The position numbers and the translations under genes were made by a program. DNA of 64,000 nt from Struthidea cinerea (taxonomy: Eukaryota > Chordata > Aves > Passeriformes > Corcoracidae), in NCBI GenBank assembly GCA_013397865.1, contig VZTI01000613.1, positions 387,840-451,839 on the forward strand. Reading direction: 5' to 3'. Under the pieces are notes generated by a model that ran no database searches, was not told the origin of the DNA, and saw only the letters and a list, made by a program, of their open reading frames with translations. Of the stretch, positions 53,970-64,000 are shown piece by piece. Numbering within the stretch: the stretch's first letter is position 1; each line of letters begins with the position of its first letter.

Positions 53970-55123
53970 ATGGATAAAATAATGATTTATTGGAAGCAAA
54001 TGTTCACACAGGGTATAAAGGCAATCATTTCAATAGTTTCCTTTTCAACAAGACAAAGCTACTTCATTACCAGATTTATCCAGAAACAGGATTAGATTTA
54101 GGAACAACACAGAATATTTTAAATCCTTGAGAATGATATCCTCTCATTCTTTTATGGGGCACTCCTTGCCCCACCCCCTGCAAAGGTGCTGGAAATTTAA
54201 TTTCCTGCTCAGCTAAGCTTTTAGTGGGTCCCATCCATTCTTCATATCAGCATGAAATTTAAAAATGCAAGCAAGCCCAAGTTCCACATCAAGCTCATCC
54301 ACATTCAGTGGCAGGCACCCAGTTTAAAATTACTTCCAGTTTCAAGTTGGCATCCAAGCTGCTTTATAGATAAGGCTACTGACTCTGAAGATAAAACTTG
54401 TTCCCCTAAAATCAGACGTGCAAGAAGTCACCTCCTCCTTTTTCTTCTAGCTGGACACAGCTAAGGGTTTTTACTTTTCATACAGAAGTATAGAGCTGTG
54501 AATGCAAGGCTTTAGGCTTGATCCTTTTACATCTGGATTTAAGGAAGCTCAGCATAAGAGACTTCCAGTTCCTACTGCACATTTCTAGTAATTTATCTCA
54601 GCCCTCAGCATTTTTTAGGTTTATATCAGGCAGAGTTTAAGAATGACAAACTTGGGTACCAAAAGTGTTTCCTCCTATGCAACGCAAGTTCCATTACTGA
54701 GTTTCAGAAGGAAGCCACCCTGCAAGGCAACAAAGGCAGATGCAGGAATAACACATGCAGACAATTTGCAGTCCAAGTTCAGACATTTTTTCTAGTAAGA
54801 CTGTTGTCTCTTGTGCAAGGATGTAACATATCCATCACAGAACTCCTCTAGCTGGACACCTGACAACCAGCATAAGCAAAGCATGGAGAACAAGGCTAAA
54901 CTTGAGTACTTTCAAAAGCTGCAGCTGATGTTGGTGTTACCTTGTCAGTGGCCAGTTCTTCAGTTGGAGATGGAAAAAAAAATAAATAAAACTCAAGGCA
55001 TAACTCAACTAAAATAAAATTCTTTCCAATATTAGAGGTAGATTTTATCCAGTGTAATATATAACAGCCACTCCTGTAAGAGCAGAGATCTAGGAATTAA
55101 ACAATTAAGATCAATTTCAACAC
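53970..55123 (-). other. PCTP: PCTP 3' untranslated region (extent inferred)
   Basis: Downstream of the stop on the minus strand the first canonical AATAAA is at 53991-53986, preceded by an ATTAAA at 54201-54196. Either would give a 3' UTR of about 0.95-1.15 kb, a plausible size. The cleavage site is inferred. Confidence 0.55.
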
Positions 55124-55189
55124 CTATGTGCTCTTAGAATAATTAAGGCAAGCTTTTTGTATATCCTTCAAGAAAGCAGGTACACCACT
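55124..55189 (-). CDS. PCTP: PCTP exon 6, coding part with stop
   Basis: 66 nt after acceptor ctctttacag: SGVPAFLKDIQKACLNYSKS then T and TAG. Forms the C-terminal amphipathic helix that lids the lipid tunnel in START proteins. Confidence 0.95.
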   Translation of the reverse strand, partial: SGVPAFLKDIQKACLNYSKST

Positions 55190-58100
55190 CTGTAAAGAGA
55201 AAAGCAGAAAAGTCATTCTTGCATAATGAAATCAACAAAAACTATAAGCAAGATGAGAATTCCCATTATATAGATCAAGGCCTTCAAACAGATAAAGTTC
55301 TAAGATCTAATATCCAATTGTCTAAGATACAACTCTAAGTCCTGGTACATAGCATCAAACCATTCCTTGAATACTTCGGGAGCAAACTGCATTGTTGAAG
55401 TTTGCTTGTCTTGAGGCTATTCATATATGCTCTGAAACACAGATTATTTGGGGTTTGTTGCAGAAATTTACCTGCCTGGTTGACAAACCAAAGGAATTTG
55501 ACAGGAATTAAAATAAATAAATAAATTAAGACTATTGTCATGAGAGCATACAGTAGTGAGATGTAAATATGGGACTGTGTAAAAGCTAGGAAGGCCGATA
55601 GATCTGTTCCAGAAAAAATTAATTCTGCCCAACACGTAGAAGATGGGTATGAATGCAGTGAATCAGTTGTTTGAAACAGATCAGCCAAAGATCATTGTCT
55701 GTAACCTTTACTTACCTTGGCAGCCCAGTTGACCAGCCAGGATGGAATCATGCCACCAGGATTATCAAAATAGTACATATAGACTAGAGAGGAGAGAGAA
55801 GTTACCAGTTACCTGAGACTTAGCTCTAACACACTGTGACAGAGGCTGTCGGTGTGCATGACTGACGCACCAACTACAACAGTTCTACTCTAAATTATGC
55901 ACAAAAAAGTCAACTTGTCCTGAAGTGAAATGTGAAGTAAGTACAGACATTCCCAGTTACCCTCTGGGAAGCTGACACAGCCACAACAGTAATTCAGATT
56001 ACTGCAAACCATTTTTGGCACCCTGTCTTATAAAGTAACACTGTCTCTAAAAGACTAATCTCAGACAGGAGTCAAGCTCTAGGCAAACCCTTTAATCTAT
56101 ACATCTGTAAAACACAACACTTGAATCATTGCTGAGTTAAGAAAATTGCAGCAGTCTCCCCAGCTGAACTGTCTGGCAGGAAAAGAAGTACAGACTGGGG
56201 GTGGGATGGGAGGGCAGAAGGAAGTGGTCAGTAGACTATTCTTGACCAGCCCAGCTGCTAAATAAAAAGATTCTTCACAGTAGTGCACTGCACTGAACAT
56301 TTCCAAAAGTTTCATGCATTTTAAAGTACCCCTTGGCTTAAAATTTGCAGTCCCCCTCTTTGTGTGTTTTGCTAATACATACATTCCCTGGCTACATGAC
56401 TTGTCACACATTTTCTTGATCTCTTACCTTTAGATCCAGCCTTGCCATCACTTTCAATTACCAGGCTTTGTTTATAGCTTTTAACTCTGATAATACCAGG
56501 CTTTTCAGGGCACTGAGGAACAGCCACACTTTTTGCTAACACAACCCAGATCTTCCTCCCATCCACATCCATCTCCCGACATTCCCGAATATAGACATAC
56601 TGTACTGCAAGTTGAGGAGACATGTCAAAACAATGTCAGTTTGAGGGATGAGGAGTTGAAGTGAATTCCATCACAAACAGCAGCTCCTTCAAGTTATTTC
56701 TCACGGCCCTACAGGATTCAATCCTACAGAGCAGTAATTCAGCTATGTGAGCTCCAGCTCTGTGTGGGAAGAGGCGCCCACACTCCTCTTCATGCCATAT
56801 ATATTCATGTAACATGAGGACTGCAAGACCTTAGATCAAGTGCAGCAGAGCAATGGAATCAGTTCATTGTTGGGATTCCTGGATGACCAAGTGGCAAAAA
56901 CCGCCAGAGGAACAAAAGCTTAAAAGGATACATCTCTGTTTGAGAGAGGAAAAGGGTACTTCACTTCCCAGTAGATTACTTTTTCACCATCATGTGTTTC
57001 CTCATACAGTTCTACGGTTGAAAAAAGAAGACTGTTAGATATTTTTAATTTCTACTGCAACAGAACTATACATGGCATCAAGAACTGCTCAGATTTCTGA
57101 CACGAACACATTTTACATGCAACCCTGATGTCAAAATTAATATGTATGTAGAATTGTAGAAGTAAGAGACCTTAAGAAGTTCTGTACCAGGATTGTTCTG
57201 GAATCAAATACACAAAAATAGGTGGCCTGTTTTTCTGTGGCTATCAGATTAATTGGTGGAAAAAAAAACCCCAAACAAAGAAAAAGCCCCAGAACATAAA
57301 AGCAGAAAAATTCTGGGGGAAGCAGAGTCAAATTCCTTTTCCAACCATTTGCTCATTCAAAGCCTTTCCATCTCAAAGCTTCTTCCTCACCTGTGCACGT
57401 TATGCACAATTCTAAGTCCCAAGTGCAACATGCTTTTTCACTGGCATGTCATTACCCTTGTAAATGATACTGAGTTAACATGGAACTGGGATGAGTGCAG
57501 CTTTCTAACACCTGAAGACATCTGACATGAGGGATTAATAAATTTTGGAAAAGCTGTCAGGAATTTCACAGCAGTATATACACACAACAGCGAATGAAAA
57601 TCTTGAGCAGTTTATGAGCCTTCATTACACCACCTTCAGTCTGCCTGGAAACTCAAATCAGAAGGCAGCAGAACATGAAAAAAAGTAACCTAGGAATAGT
57701 GCCTAAAACACGGCAGCGACTCAGTCAGATAGTAGTGTGGCATGAAGGAGAAAAATCAAAATCAAGTTCAAATCAAACCACATACTTGAGTTTGAAAACC
57801 TATCTACAGCACAGCTTCTTTTCTCCTTTCACAGAGGCAGCAACTGCCACTATGAGGGCAATGGACCTGACAAGCCATGGGGCTGAGCCAGGGTGAACTC
57901 CTGTTGGCTCAGGGCCTGGAGTAAAGAGTACTGTGATCCAGAAAGGTGGTTCACTTAAACAGTCAGAGCCATCTTTTCTTCCTTTAGAGCAGACTTGTGC
58001 TTGAGGTGCTCTATATACTCCAGAGGCAGGTTTTTGAAAGTGAGGCCAGAATCAACTGATAATCTCATTGATAAGCCAAGAACAGTGCCCCAGATGGGAG

Positions 58101-60777
58101 ATTCTTTCCCTATGTAATACATTCCAAACCAGGCTTCTGTCAGTATGCCCTGCAGATCAGCTGTCACCCACAGAAACAGCTTCTCCTCTTCTCCAGCTGG
58201 AGCAGTACTGGATGCACCTGGTGTCATAATAACCCACAACATTTATGCTTTCCACCAGAGGTCACTGGAGCATTGGATTATTCACTTTACTTTCACTTCT
58301 AACCACAGAGATTTCCTTTTTCAAAGGCACCATGGCTGTTTTAAAGACTCCATACAACTGTTATTAGCTATCTCATTTACCTGTGTATCTTTGCAAACAC
58401 AGGAAAAACACACAATAGGTAAACACATCCCACCTGCATTCACTTCAAAGCAGAACACAGCGCATTTTAATCAATAATCTGACTTCATTTAGCATCACTA
58501 CAAGAGATCACAAGTCCATTCTATCCATAATAGGCATAGCAGCACTTGCTGCTTCAACCGTCAGTTATTACTTTTAAATTGTTGGGAAGTCTGATCTCAA
58601 TCAGGAAGGTGTTGCAATCAGGAGTAACAAGTTTCAGTATTGCTCAGGCCCAAGCATTTTGCATCATGCCACAGAAGCATGTGGTACCTCAGTCACTGCT
58701 CTACAGTTTAGTCACAACTTCCCTGCTGAACTTGCAGCTGCAGCACAAACCAGGCCTCAGGATGCCCACATCTCCCCAGGGAGAAAAACTGGACACTTTT
58801 AAGACTCAGCTGAACAGGGTGCTGGGCCATTCGATGCTGGGTAATCGGAAGCATTCAGGAGCAGTTGCCTTTTCGGCTAAAAAGGCAGCTACTTCTGCTC
58901 CAGTCAGGTTTTTATTTCAACGCCAGCCAGCAGTTCAGCAAACTCTCTTTTGGACTGCCACTTACATGGCTGTAAGAGTACCAAGGAATACAAACAGTAA
59001 CACCAAGAGCAAGAAGGCTCTCAATTGAAGTTTTCTGGGGTTTCTTCCTAAATGTGAAAGAAAAAGCCCAGGCTTAACTGGGGTTACATTTAAAACGTTG
59101 GCTAGCACTATTTCATCATAAGTGCAGTCCTAAAAAATGGGTGGGCTTGCGTCAATTTTTAAGCTGGAAGGAATGTTGCATTTATGCCCTTTAAGAGTTA
59201 ATTTCTGTGAAATGCTGGACTTAAAGCACCAGCACAAGTATAAATTAACAGATGAACAAACCATGGTCAGCAAGGATATAAATGTCAGCTCTGAAACATT
59301 ATCTAGCTTTTAGTTTAAGGGTGTAGCTTCCCCCAACGGCTTCCTTTCTTTTCTCTACCAAGGAATTAAAAAAAAAAAGAAGTGTTTATTTAAGAAGGAT
59401 TCATTTCTCCTAAATGCACTTAAAGACTGCTGAAGTAACTCAACGGAATATTTTTACATCCAGTACAATAATGCTGAGCCCCACTCTGGCTCTTTGTTTC
59501 ATTAATGGCAAAATGGCTTTTGCTACAAGAAAGCTACTGACCCTTTTGACAATTGACACTTCTTAATGAAGACACTACTCCTTAAATTTGACCAAGTACT
59601 GACATGAGTTAAATCTATGGTCCTCTGTATCAATACAGCCCCAGGTGATACCAGCAATCATTCACCGTGGAGCTGTCCTAAACCTAACAAGCACAACATT
59701 TAACAAGTCTTTGGTGTTTAACACTGCTCTTTGTTCAGCAAAACACTTTGACCACTTTTCAGTTTTACTGGCCTGAACTGACTTTAAGCACAGGCTTAAA
59801 AAGGAAAGGCTCCCCATCTTTAAAACAAATAGATTACTGTATGTCTACATCAGCTGAATCTTTACCTTGTTACTGCTGACTTAAGATGTTTTAACATCAT
59901 ATGGATATTCCGATTCAACACCATTTTTCAAAGACGACATGAAATAAACTTAACTAAATTAGTTATTCCTCTCTCTGTAAAAGCCTGCAGTTACCAAGTA
60001 TTCTCTCGATACACCCATTCCTGACTGTAAAAGGCACCAAGAACAACCAATGCTTTCAGGAAAAGATATTCCATCATGCATCAAACTGGTTGAAGTCTGA
60101 GGAAAAATTTTCATGAGAACAATCAGTCTTTGTAATAATCTCCCCAGGGATTAAAACTGGACACTTTTAAGACTCAGCTGAACAGGGTGCTGGGCCATCT
60201 TGTCTTGACTGATCTTGCCGAGGAAGTTTGGACCAGATGATCCCAGAGGTCCCTTCCAACCTGCTATTATTCTACAATGCACTGCTCCACTGCCATATGC
60301 AAAGATGCACAAAAGGTACCACCTCCATTTCTCCCCAAAATATGTCCTAAAATGTAACCTAAGCATTACAACTAGAAGTTACAAGGTTATGCTCCAGCAT
60401 AACCAGTGATGCCAATCATATGCTTTAACCAACATGGAAAGAATTCATTCCAGAGGAAAGATAAATGCTGTTGACACATTTGTTGTTCCGTATCAGCGTT
60501 TACTTGTATATTTGCAGAGAGCAACCTTATCCCAAAAGATATTTAAGTCTGACCCAAAGTCTTTGGAGGCAGTAACTTCAAAATACCTTTGACGCAAGCT
60601 TTAGGGGGAACAATCAATGTAAACTCGAGCTTGCTTTTACACTGCCTAGATGAGCTTACCTTTAACATACTGATCCCACTCTTTTCTGAAATCCAAGTCC
60701 ATGTAGACATCTGCACACAATTTTGGGGGACAGTCAGCAAGACCACCGAAGATTTTATATTCATAAAGTCCTGACTG
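55124..60777 (-). CDS. PCTP: phosphatidylcholine transfer protein, exons 2-6 (START domain), 5' end missing
   Basis: Cytosolic lipid-transfer protein that binds one phosphatidylcholine in a START-domain pocket and moves it between membranes. Five exons read on the minus strand (60660-60777, 56932-57011, 56428-56599, 55716-55783, 55124-55189) join in phase into 167 codons plus stop. That equals residues 48-214 of the usual 214-residue protein. Numbered that way, Arg78 and Asp82 (in DFRKEWD) and the choline-cage aromatics Trp101 (YWEVKYPF), Tyr114 (YVYIRE) and Tyr155 (SYKQSL) are all present. The motif YYFDNPGG and the C-terminal helix (VPAFLKDIQKACLNY) follow. All introns have GT-AG ends. Nothing suggests a pseudogene. 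Exon 1, about 47 codons with the start, was not found in the readable sequence and probably falls in the gap at 63455-63743. Identification rests on my knowledge of the family sequence. Confidence 0.95.
55716..55783 (-). CDS. PCTP: PCTP exon 5
   Basis: 68 nt, acceptor cctctctag, donor AAG|gtaagt. Reads (V)YMYYFDNPGGMIPSWLVNWA and ends AK, the conserved stretch before the C-terminal helix. Confidence 0.95.
56428..56599 (-). CDS. PCTP: PCTP exon 4
   Basis: 172 nt, acceptor cttgcagtacag, donor AAAG|gtaaga. An earlier AG five bases upstream would break the frame, so the second AG is used. Starts YVYIRECREMDVDGRKIWVV and ends SDGKAGSK. Holds Tyr114 and Tyr155 of the choline cage. Confidence 0.95.
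56932..57011 (-). CDS. PCTP: PCTP exon 3
   Basis: 80 nt, acceptor cttttttcaaccgtag, donor AGAGAT|gtatcc (a less common but acceptable donor). Encodes ELYEETHDGEKVIYWEVKYP and then FPLSNRD, including the pocket Trp101. It is too short to appear as a long open frame and was found by its expected sequence and phase. Confidence 0.93.
57146..57200 (-). mobile_element. possible CR1 3' end remnant
   Basis: gtagaattgtagaagtaag followed by agaccttaagaagttctg resembles the reverse complement of a decayed CR1 3' terminus (tandem octamer then the ggaccttaaagat-like stretch). Short and diverged. Confidence 0.35.
57955..58242 (-). pseudogene. unassigned open frame inside PCTP intron 2, possible retrocopy remnant
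   Basis: A 95-codon minus-strand frame whose last 79 or so codons look protein-like: an acidic start (EEEKLFLWVTADLQG), an aromatic/Gly segment (AWFGMYYIGKESPIWGTVLG) and a charged end (YIEHLKHKSALKEEKMALTV), then stop. A good acceptor-like gttattatgacaccag lies just upstream. It is not part of the PCTP protein, whose exons on both sides are accounted for. I could not assign it to a family. It may be the 3' part of an old retrocopy, an alternative terminal exon, or chance. Confidence 0.2.
58770..58831 (+). mobile_element. CR1 internal fragment lacking its 3' end
   Basis: Nearly identical over about 60 bases to 60139-60200, including ctccccaggga and a perfect 45-base match that ends in ctgggccat. 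After 58831 the two sequences diverge at once. It lies within a 160-codon plus-strand open frame (58546-59028) that I take to be accidental. Confidence 0.6.
60139..60281 (+). mobile_element. CR1 LINE 3' fragment
   Basis: Contains tctccccaggga, the cagctgaacagggtgctggg segment, ttggaccagatgatcccaga and ggtcccttccaacc, closing with attattctacaatg, the decayed terminal octamer repeat. This is the standard avian CR1 3' end, plus orientation, 5' truncated. Confidence 0.88.
60660..60777 (-). CDS. PCTP: PCTP exon 2
   Basis: 118 nt, acceptor ctctgtttccacag, donor AAAG|gtaagc. It begins QSGLYEYKIFGGL and ends WDQYVK plus one base. An alternative acceptor three bases on (cagcag) would remove only the first Gln. 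It encodes the strand and helix carrying Arg78 and Asp82 of the lipid pocket. Confidence 0.95.
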
Positions 60778-63454
60778 CTGTGGAAACAGAGTGAGGAGAG
60801 GAAAAGTCACACAGGAAAGGGAAGTACTCTGCATCAGGGAGAACAGCTGAAGGAAGTTAGGTGGGGCACAAACTACAAATATGCTCAAGAGCTGTGAAAG
60901 CAAGTGTTCAAAAAACAATGCAAGATTCAGTCTTTAACCTCTCGACTTTTTGATCTATACATGAAAGTTTAAATCCAGCCGGGCTGACCTGCCCAGCACA
61001 ATGGCTGTTCCTTCCCTTACACCAGTACCCTTTTACTTCATCAGGAGTTCCAGAGGGAGCATGTTTCTTCACAAACACAGTGCCCTTTTCATCTCCAGTG
61101 GTCAGTGTGGACTAAATCCTGCCCACACTGAGGTTTACCAGAAGCATTAATTCTTGTAGCAAGTTAGTTATGCTTAGACATCAGGCTGGAATACAAGAAT
61201 GCTTTACAACGTCCATGCTTATATACAATGCACTCTTAGATCTGCCTTGAATATTTATCAGCTATTTTCTTTCAGAAAGCTGTATGCACTGAAGGGGTGG
61301 GGTGCAGGATACCTCCTGTTTTAATGTTACTTTCAACATATGGTAACTCCATCTGTGCCTGTAGAGCAATGTTTGTACCATTGTTAGTACCAGTTCAGGA
61401 CTAAAGTAAAACAATGAGAGTATTTCAAATATACAGTGTAGAAATCAAATTAAAGCATTCCCAAGGAAAGAAGAGAAGGATTATACAACATTCTGTTAGT
61501 GAATAGATGAATTTTCTTCTTTTGCTCGCCTTCACAAATCAACTCTAGAAGACAAAGATTTGAAGTGCCAGAAAATAATAATGTGAGCAAGAAGCTTAAG
61601 CTACTCATCTCCACTGTGGCTTCACTGAAGCACCAATCACCAGCTTCAAACTTGAACTATTCAGCACCTGTGTAACCCCATGAACTCATCGTCTTTGTAA
61701 GAGGCATCAATATTTTAATTCTCACAAGAAAAACAGCAATTTACAGTAAGAAAGTTAAAACAAGAGTGAAATGTTTCAGTTTTTCCGAGGCCTGTCATCA
61801 GGAGAGTCAATCAGCTTGGCTGGAGTACAGCACTGAGCAGGAAGGCCCAGATCTGTTTCTGCAGCCTGCAGAGAAGGTGGAAAGACAAGGCAAAAAGAGA
61901 AGACAACAGGAAAAATAATTGCTGCTTTCAGCTTCCTGGACTACTGTTGCTACAGTGGAGTTGCAGTTCAATAAGTGCTAAAAACTATTTTTTCCAGTAA
62001 CAGCTTAAAATTAAGACCCTCCTTCTAGACATCATTCATCTTCTCTTGTAGCAATCTGAAGCAACTGAAAGAGAAAACAGGAAATTTATTTCCCAGTAGA
62101 ATCAGAAAATTGGACTTGAAAAGGTCCCTTGCATCCTGTGTAGTCTGTCCATCAGTGTAAACTAGGGGCATCGTATACTACATTAAAAAAAAAGACAGAC
62201 ACCTGTAAAGGTTTCTTTTTTAGTTTCAAATAGTCCTTTTAGCTCTACAGTATAAAAGCACGAGAGGATGAGGAGGAGAAGCCTGAGCTACCTTCCATCT
62301 CACCAGCTGCCATTCATACAATAGCAGCACAGCCACTGCAGTAAGCCAGGGTTTTCCTGGCTAAATCCAGCCTCCAGCTTCCCAAAGTTCCTTTGCCTTC
62401 ATTCACTGCATGATGCATTTACAGGTCTGGGTTGAGCTCTGATCCTAAAGCCTCTACTTCATCCACTCCAGAAGGAGCATCCCCAGCACCCTGTACTCCA
62501 TCAACACACTAATTCCTGCATGGATACCTGGCAGGCACCCCAGCCTCGCCTGTGCTGTGCGCACTCATTGATAAGCTCGTCTTGTAACTGCCAGTTGCCA
62601 CATCCACATTGTAAACAGGGGCTGTTTATCACTGAAAAAATTCCAAGGTCTATGAAGTGATGGTTTTTTAAAGAGGCTTTCCCCACCCCACTGTGCCTTT
62701 AGCACAGCCCTGTACACTTGCTTGTTTTTTCTAACGTTACCATGTCTGAAATGATTTCTCAGAATACAAATACAAAATTGTCATGCTCAGAACAGCATGA
62801 AGTCCAGTAAGGAGTTGAGAGGAAACTATGATTACTCAGTTAAAGAAATAGGATATTTATATATATATTTATATATGGATTTAGAAATCAGTATTGAATC
62901 ATAAATCTGAGTCAGAATGAAAACACTGTTAATCACAAGTCAGTTCCTAAACTACGGAAGTTCTTCAAAGAAGTTAGTCCCCCCAAAAGGGGCGAAGATT
63001 TCATTCCAACCCTTTCTGAACTACCTCCTGATTTTAGAGGGCGAACGGTGGAAAACCAGTGTGAAGGGAGTTCTGAAGAGAGGCAGGAAGGGGGAAGACT
63101 CCTGGAGGCCAGGATGCTGTCACACGGGCGGGGCTCGGGAGCAGATATTTAGGGACACGACCACAAGCCCCTCCGAGGGGACTCGGGAGGGCGGCACATC
63201 GAACATCCCGTTAGGCCGAGAGCCCCTTCCCCCGGGAATTCCCCCATCCTGCTGTTCACAGGCTCGGTTCCCCGGCACGGTGCGCGGGCGGGGGTCACTA
63301 CGGCCCAGCAGCTTTCCCATCAGCAGTTAATGGCATTATCCGGAAAGCTGCTTTCTGGGAGCCTGGAGAAACCGAGCCCAGGCCTGTGCGGGGAACCGGC
63401 GGCTGCGGGCGGGGTCGTGCCGGCCCCGCACCCCCGTCACCACCGCCCCCATCC
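60778..63454 (-). other. PCTP: PCTP intron 1 (5' limit inferred)
   Basis: Sequence between exon 2 and the gap assumed to hold exon 1. No first-exon-like frame was found in it. It contains a possible CR1 remnant near 62097 and a TA-rich run near 62852-62876. Confidence 0.6.
62095..62165 (-). mobile_element. CR1 3' end remnant
   Basis: tagaatcagaaaattggact then tgaaaaggtcccttgcatcc and tagtctgtccatc: reverse complement of a diverged CR1 terminus. Confidence 0.5.
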
Positions 63455-64000
63455 NNNNNNNNNNNNNNNNNNNNNNNNNNNNNNNNNNNNNNNNNNNNNN
63501 NNNNNNNNNNNNNNNNNNNNNNNNNNNNNNNNNNNNNNNNNNNNNNNNNNNNNNNNNNNNNNNNNNNNNNNNNNNNNNNNNNNNNNNNNNNNNNNNNNNN
63601 NNNNNNNNNNNNNNNNNNNNNNNNNNNNNNNNNNNNNNNNNNNNNNNNNNNNNNNNNNNNNNNNNNNNNNNNNNNNNNNNNNNNNNNNNNNNNNNNNNNN
63701 NNNNNNNNNNNNNNNNNNNNNNNNNNNNNNNNNNNNNNNNNNNGCCCCCGCCGCGCCCCGCCGAGCCTGGGGGGCTGGGGGAGCGGGCTCGGGGCTCACA
63801 GCGGCTTCACGGGGCATCCCTGCCCTGCAGGTGCGCTCCGTGCGCGCTCGGGTTAGGCGGGGTCTCAATGGTGGTGCCTTTAAATGTGTGTGACATTAGC
63901 CTGGTGCCAGGACGGGGACGGGTTCCGTGGGTCTGATGGCCAGGGCCTTCCCTTTGGGGTGTTCCCCAAGGACAGAGATTGAACACTATGGGCACATGTA
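63120..64000 (-). promoter_or_regulatory. CpG island, presumed PCTP promoter and exon 1 region
   Basis: Sharp change to GC-rich, CpG-dense sequence on both sides of the gap (for example gggcggggctcggg at 63127 and gcccccgccgcgccccgccg at 63744). GC-box-like gggcgggg and cccgcccc strings are frequent. Its position upstream of exon 2 on the minus strand fits a housekeeping-type PCTP promoter. Transcription in the other direction cannot be excluded. Confidence 0.75.
63455..63743. other. assembly gap, 289 N
   Basis: Unresolved GC-rich sequence within the CpG island; the probable site of PCTP exon 1 with the start codon. Confidence 0.95.

Larger units (their letters stand above)
57012..60659 (-). 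other. PCTP: PCTP intron 2
   Basis: A 3.65-kb intron between exons 2 and 3, holding three CR1 remnants, a short A-rich run (59368-59380) and two unexplained open frames (57955-58242 minus, 58546-59028 plus). Confidence 0.85.

Noticed and set aside
58546..59028. 160-codon plus-strand frame as a protein gene
   Set aside because: It is antisense in PCTP intron 2, about 20 of its codons are CR1 sequence, and no family is recognisable.
62501..62686. Minus-strand frame with NWQLQDELINEC as PCTP exon 1
   Set aside because: It does not match the expected N-terminal START sequence and no in-phase donor joins it to exon 2.
63330..63893. Open frames of 143-187 codons across the CpG island
   Set aside because: Most of each frame is unknown bases; they are artefacts of reading through the gap.

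Overview
This is vertebrate nuclear DNA, almost certainly from a bird. It is AT-rich and intron/intergenic in character, with no operons or bacterial-type gene packing. It carries several 3' ends of CR1 retrotransposons, whose diagnostic 'ggtcccttccaac' type terminus is seen in both orientations. The only gene identified with confidence has bird/mammal-like exon structure. Two assembly gaps (15 N at 532-546, 289 N at 63455-63743) show it is a draft contig.

Right end, about 54-64 kb: a minus-strand gene for phosphatidylcholine transfer protein (PCTP/STARD2). Five of its six expected coding exons were read directly with consensus splice sites and matching phases: 60660-60777, 56932-57011, 56428-56599, 55716-55783 and 55124-55189 (stop). 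They give 167 codons, which is what remains of the family's roughly 214 residues after its first exon. The choline-cage aromatics and the phosphate-contacting arginine are intact. Exon 1 and the start codon are not visible; they probably lie in the 289-base gap inside the CpG-rich block at 63.1-64 kb, which should be the promoter.

Remaining 54 kb: mostly noncoding sequence with degraded repeats, including CR1 remnants, a GC-rich LTR-like block at about 37.3-38.06 kb, a roughly 21-bp minisatellite at 27.26-27.43 kb, tRNA-like SINE remnants and simple repeats. Scattered short minus-strand segments are bounded by good splice sites and have open frames. In other vertebrates ANKFN1 lies downstream of PCTP in the same orientation, so some of these could be 5' exons of such a gene, but none was recognised by its sequence and several may be chance pseudo-exons. 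They are listed one by one at low confidence. The most coding-like are 39576-39653 with 39960-40145, 5186-5305 with 5534-5704, and 46335-46396.

No complete, clearly new biological system is visible. The items most worth testing are the minus-strand exon candidates and an unassigned 79-codon reading frame inside PCTP intron 2.
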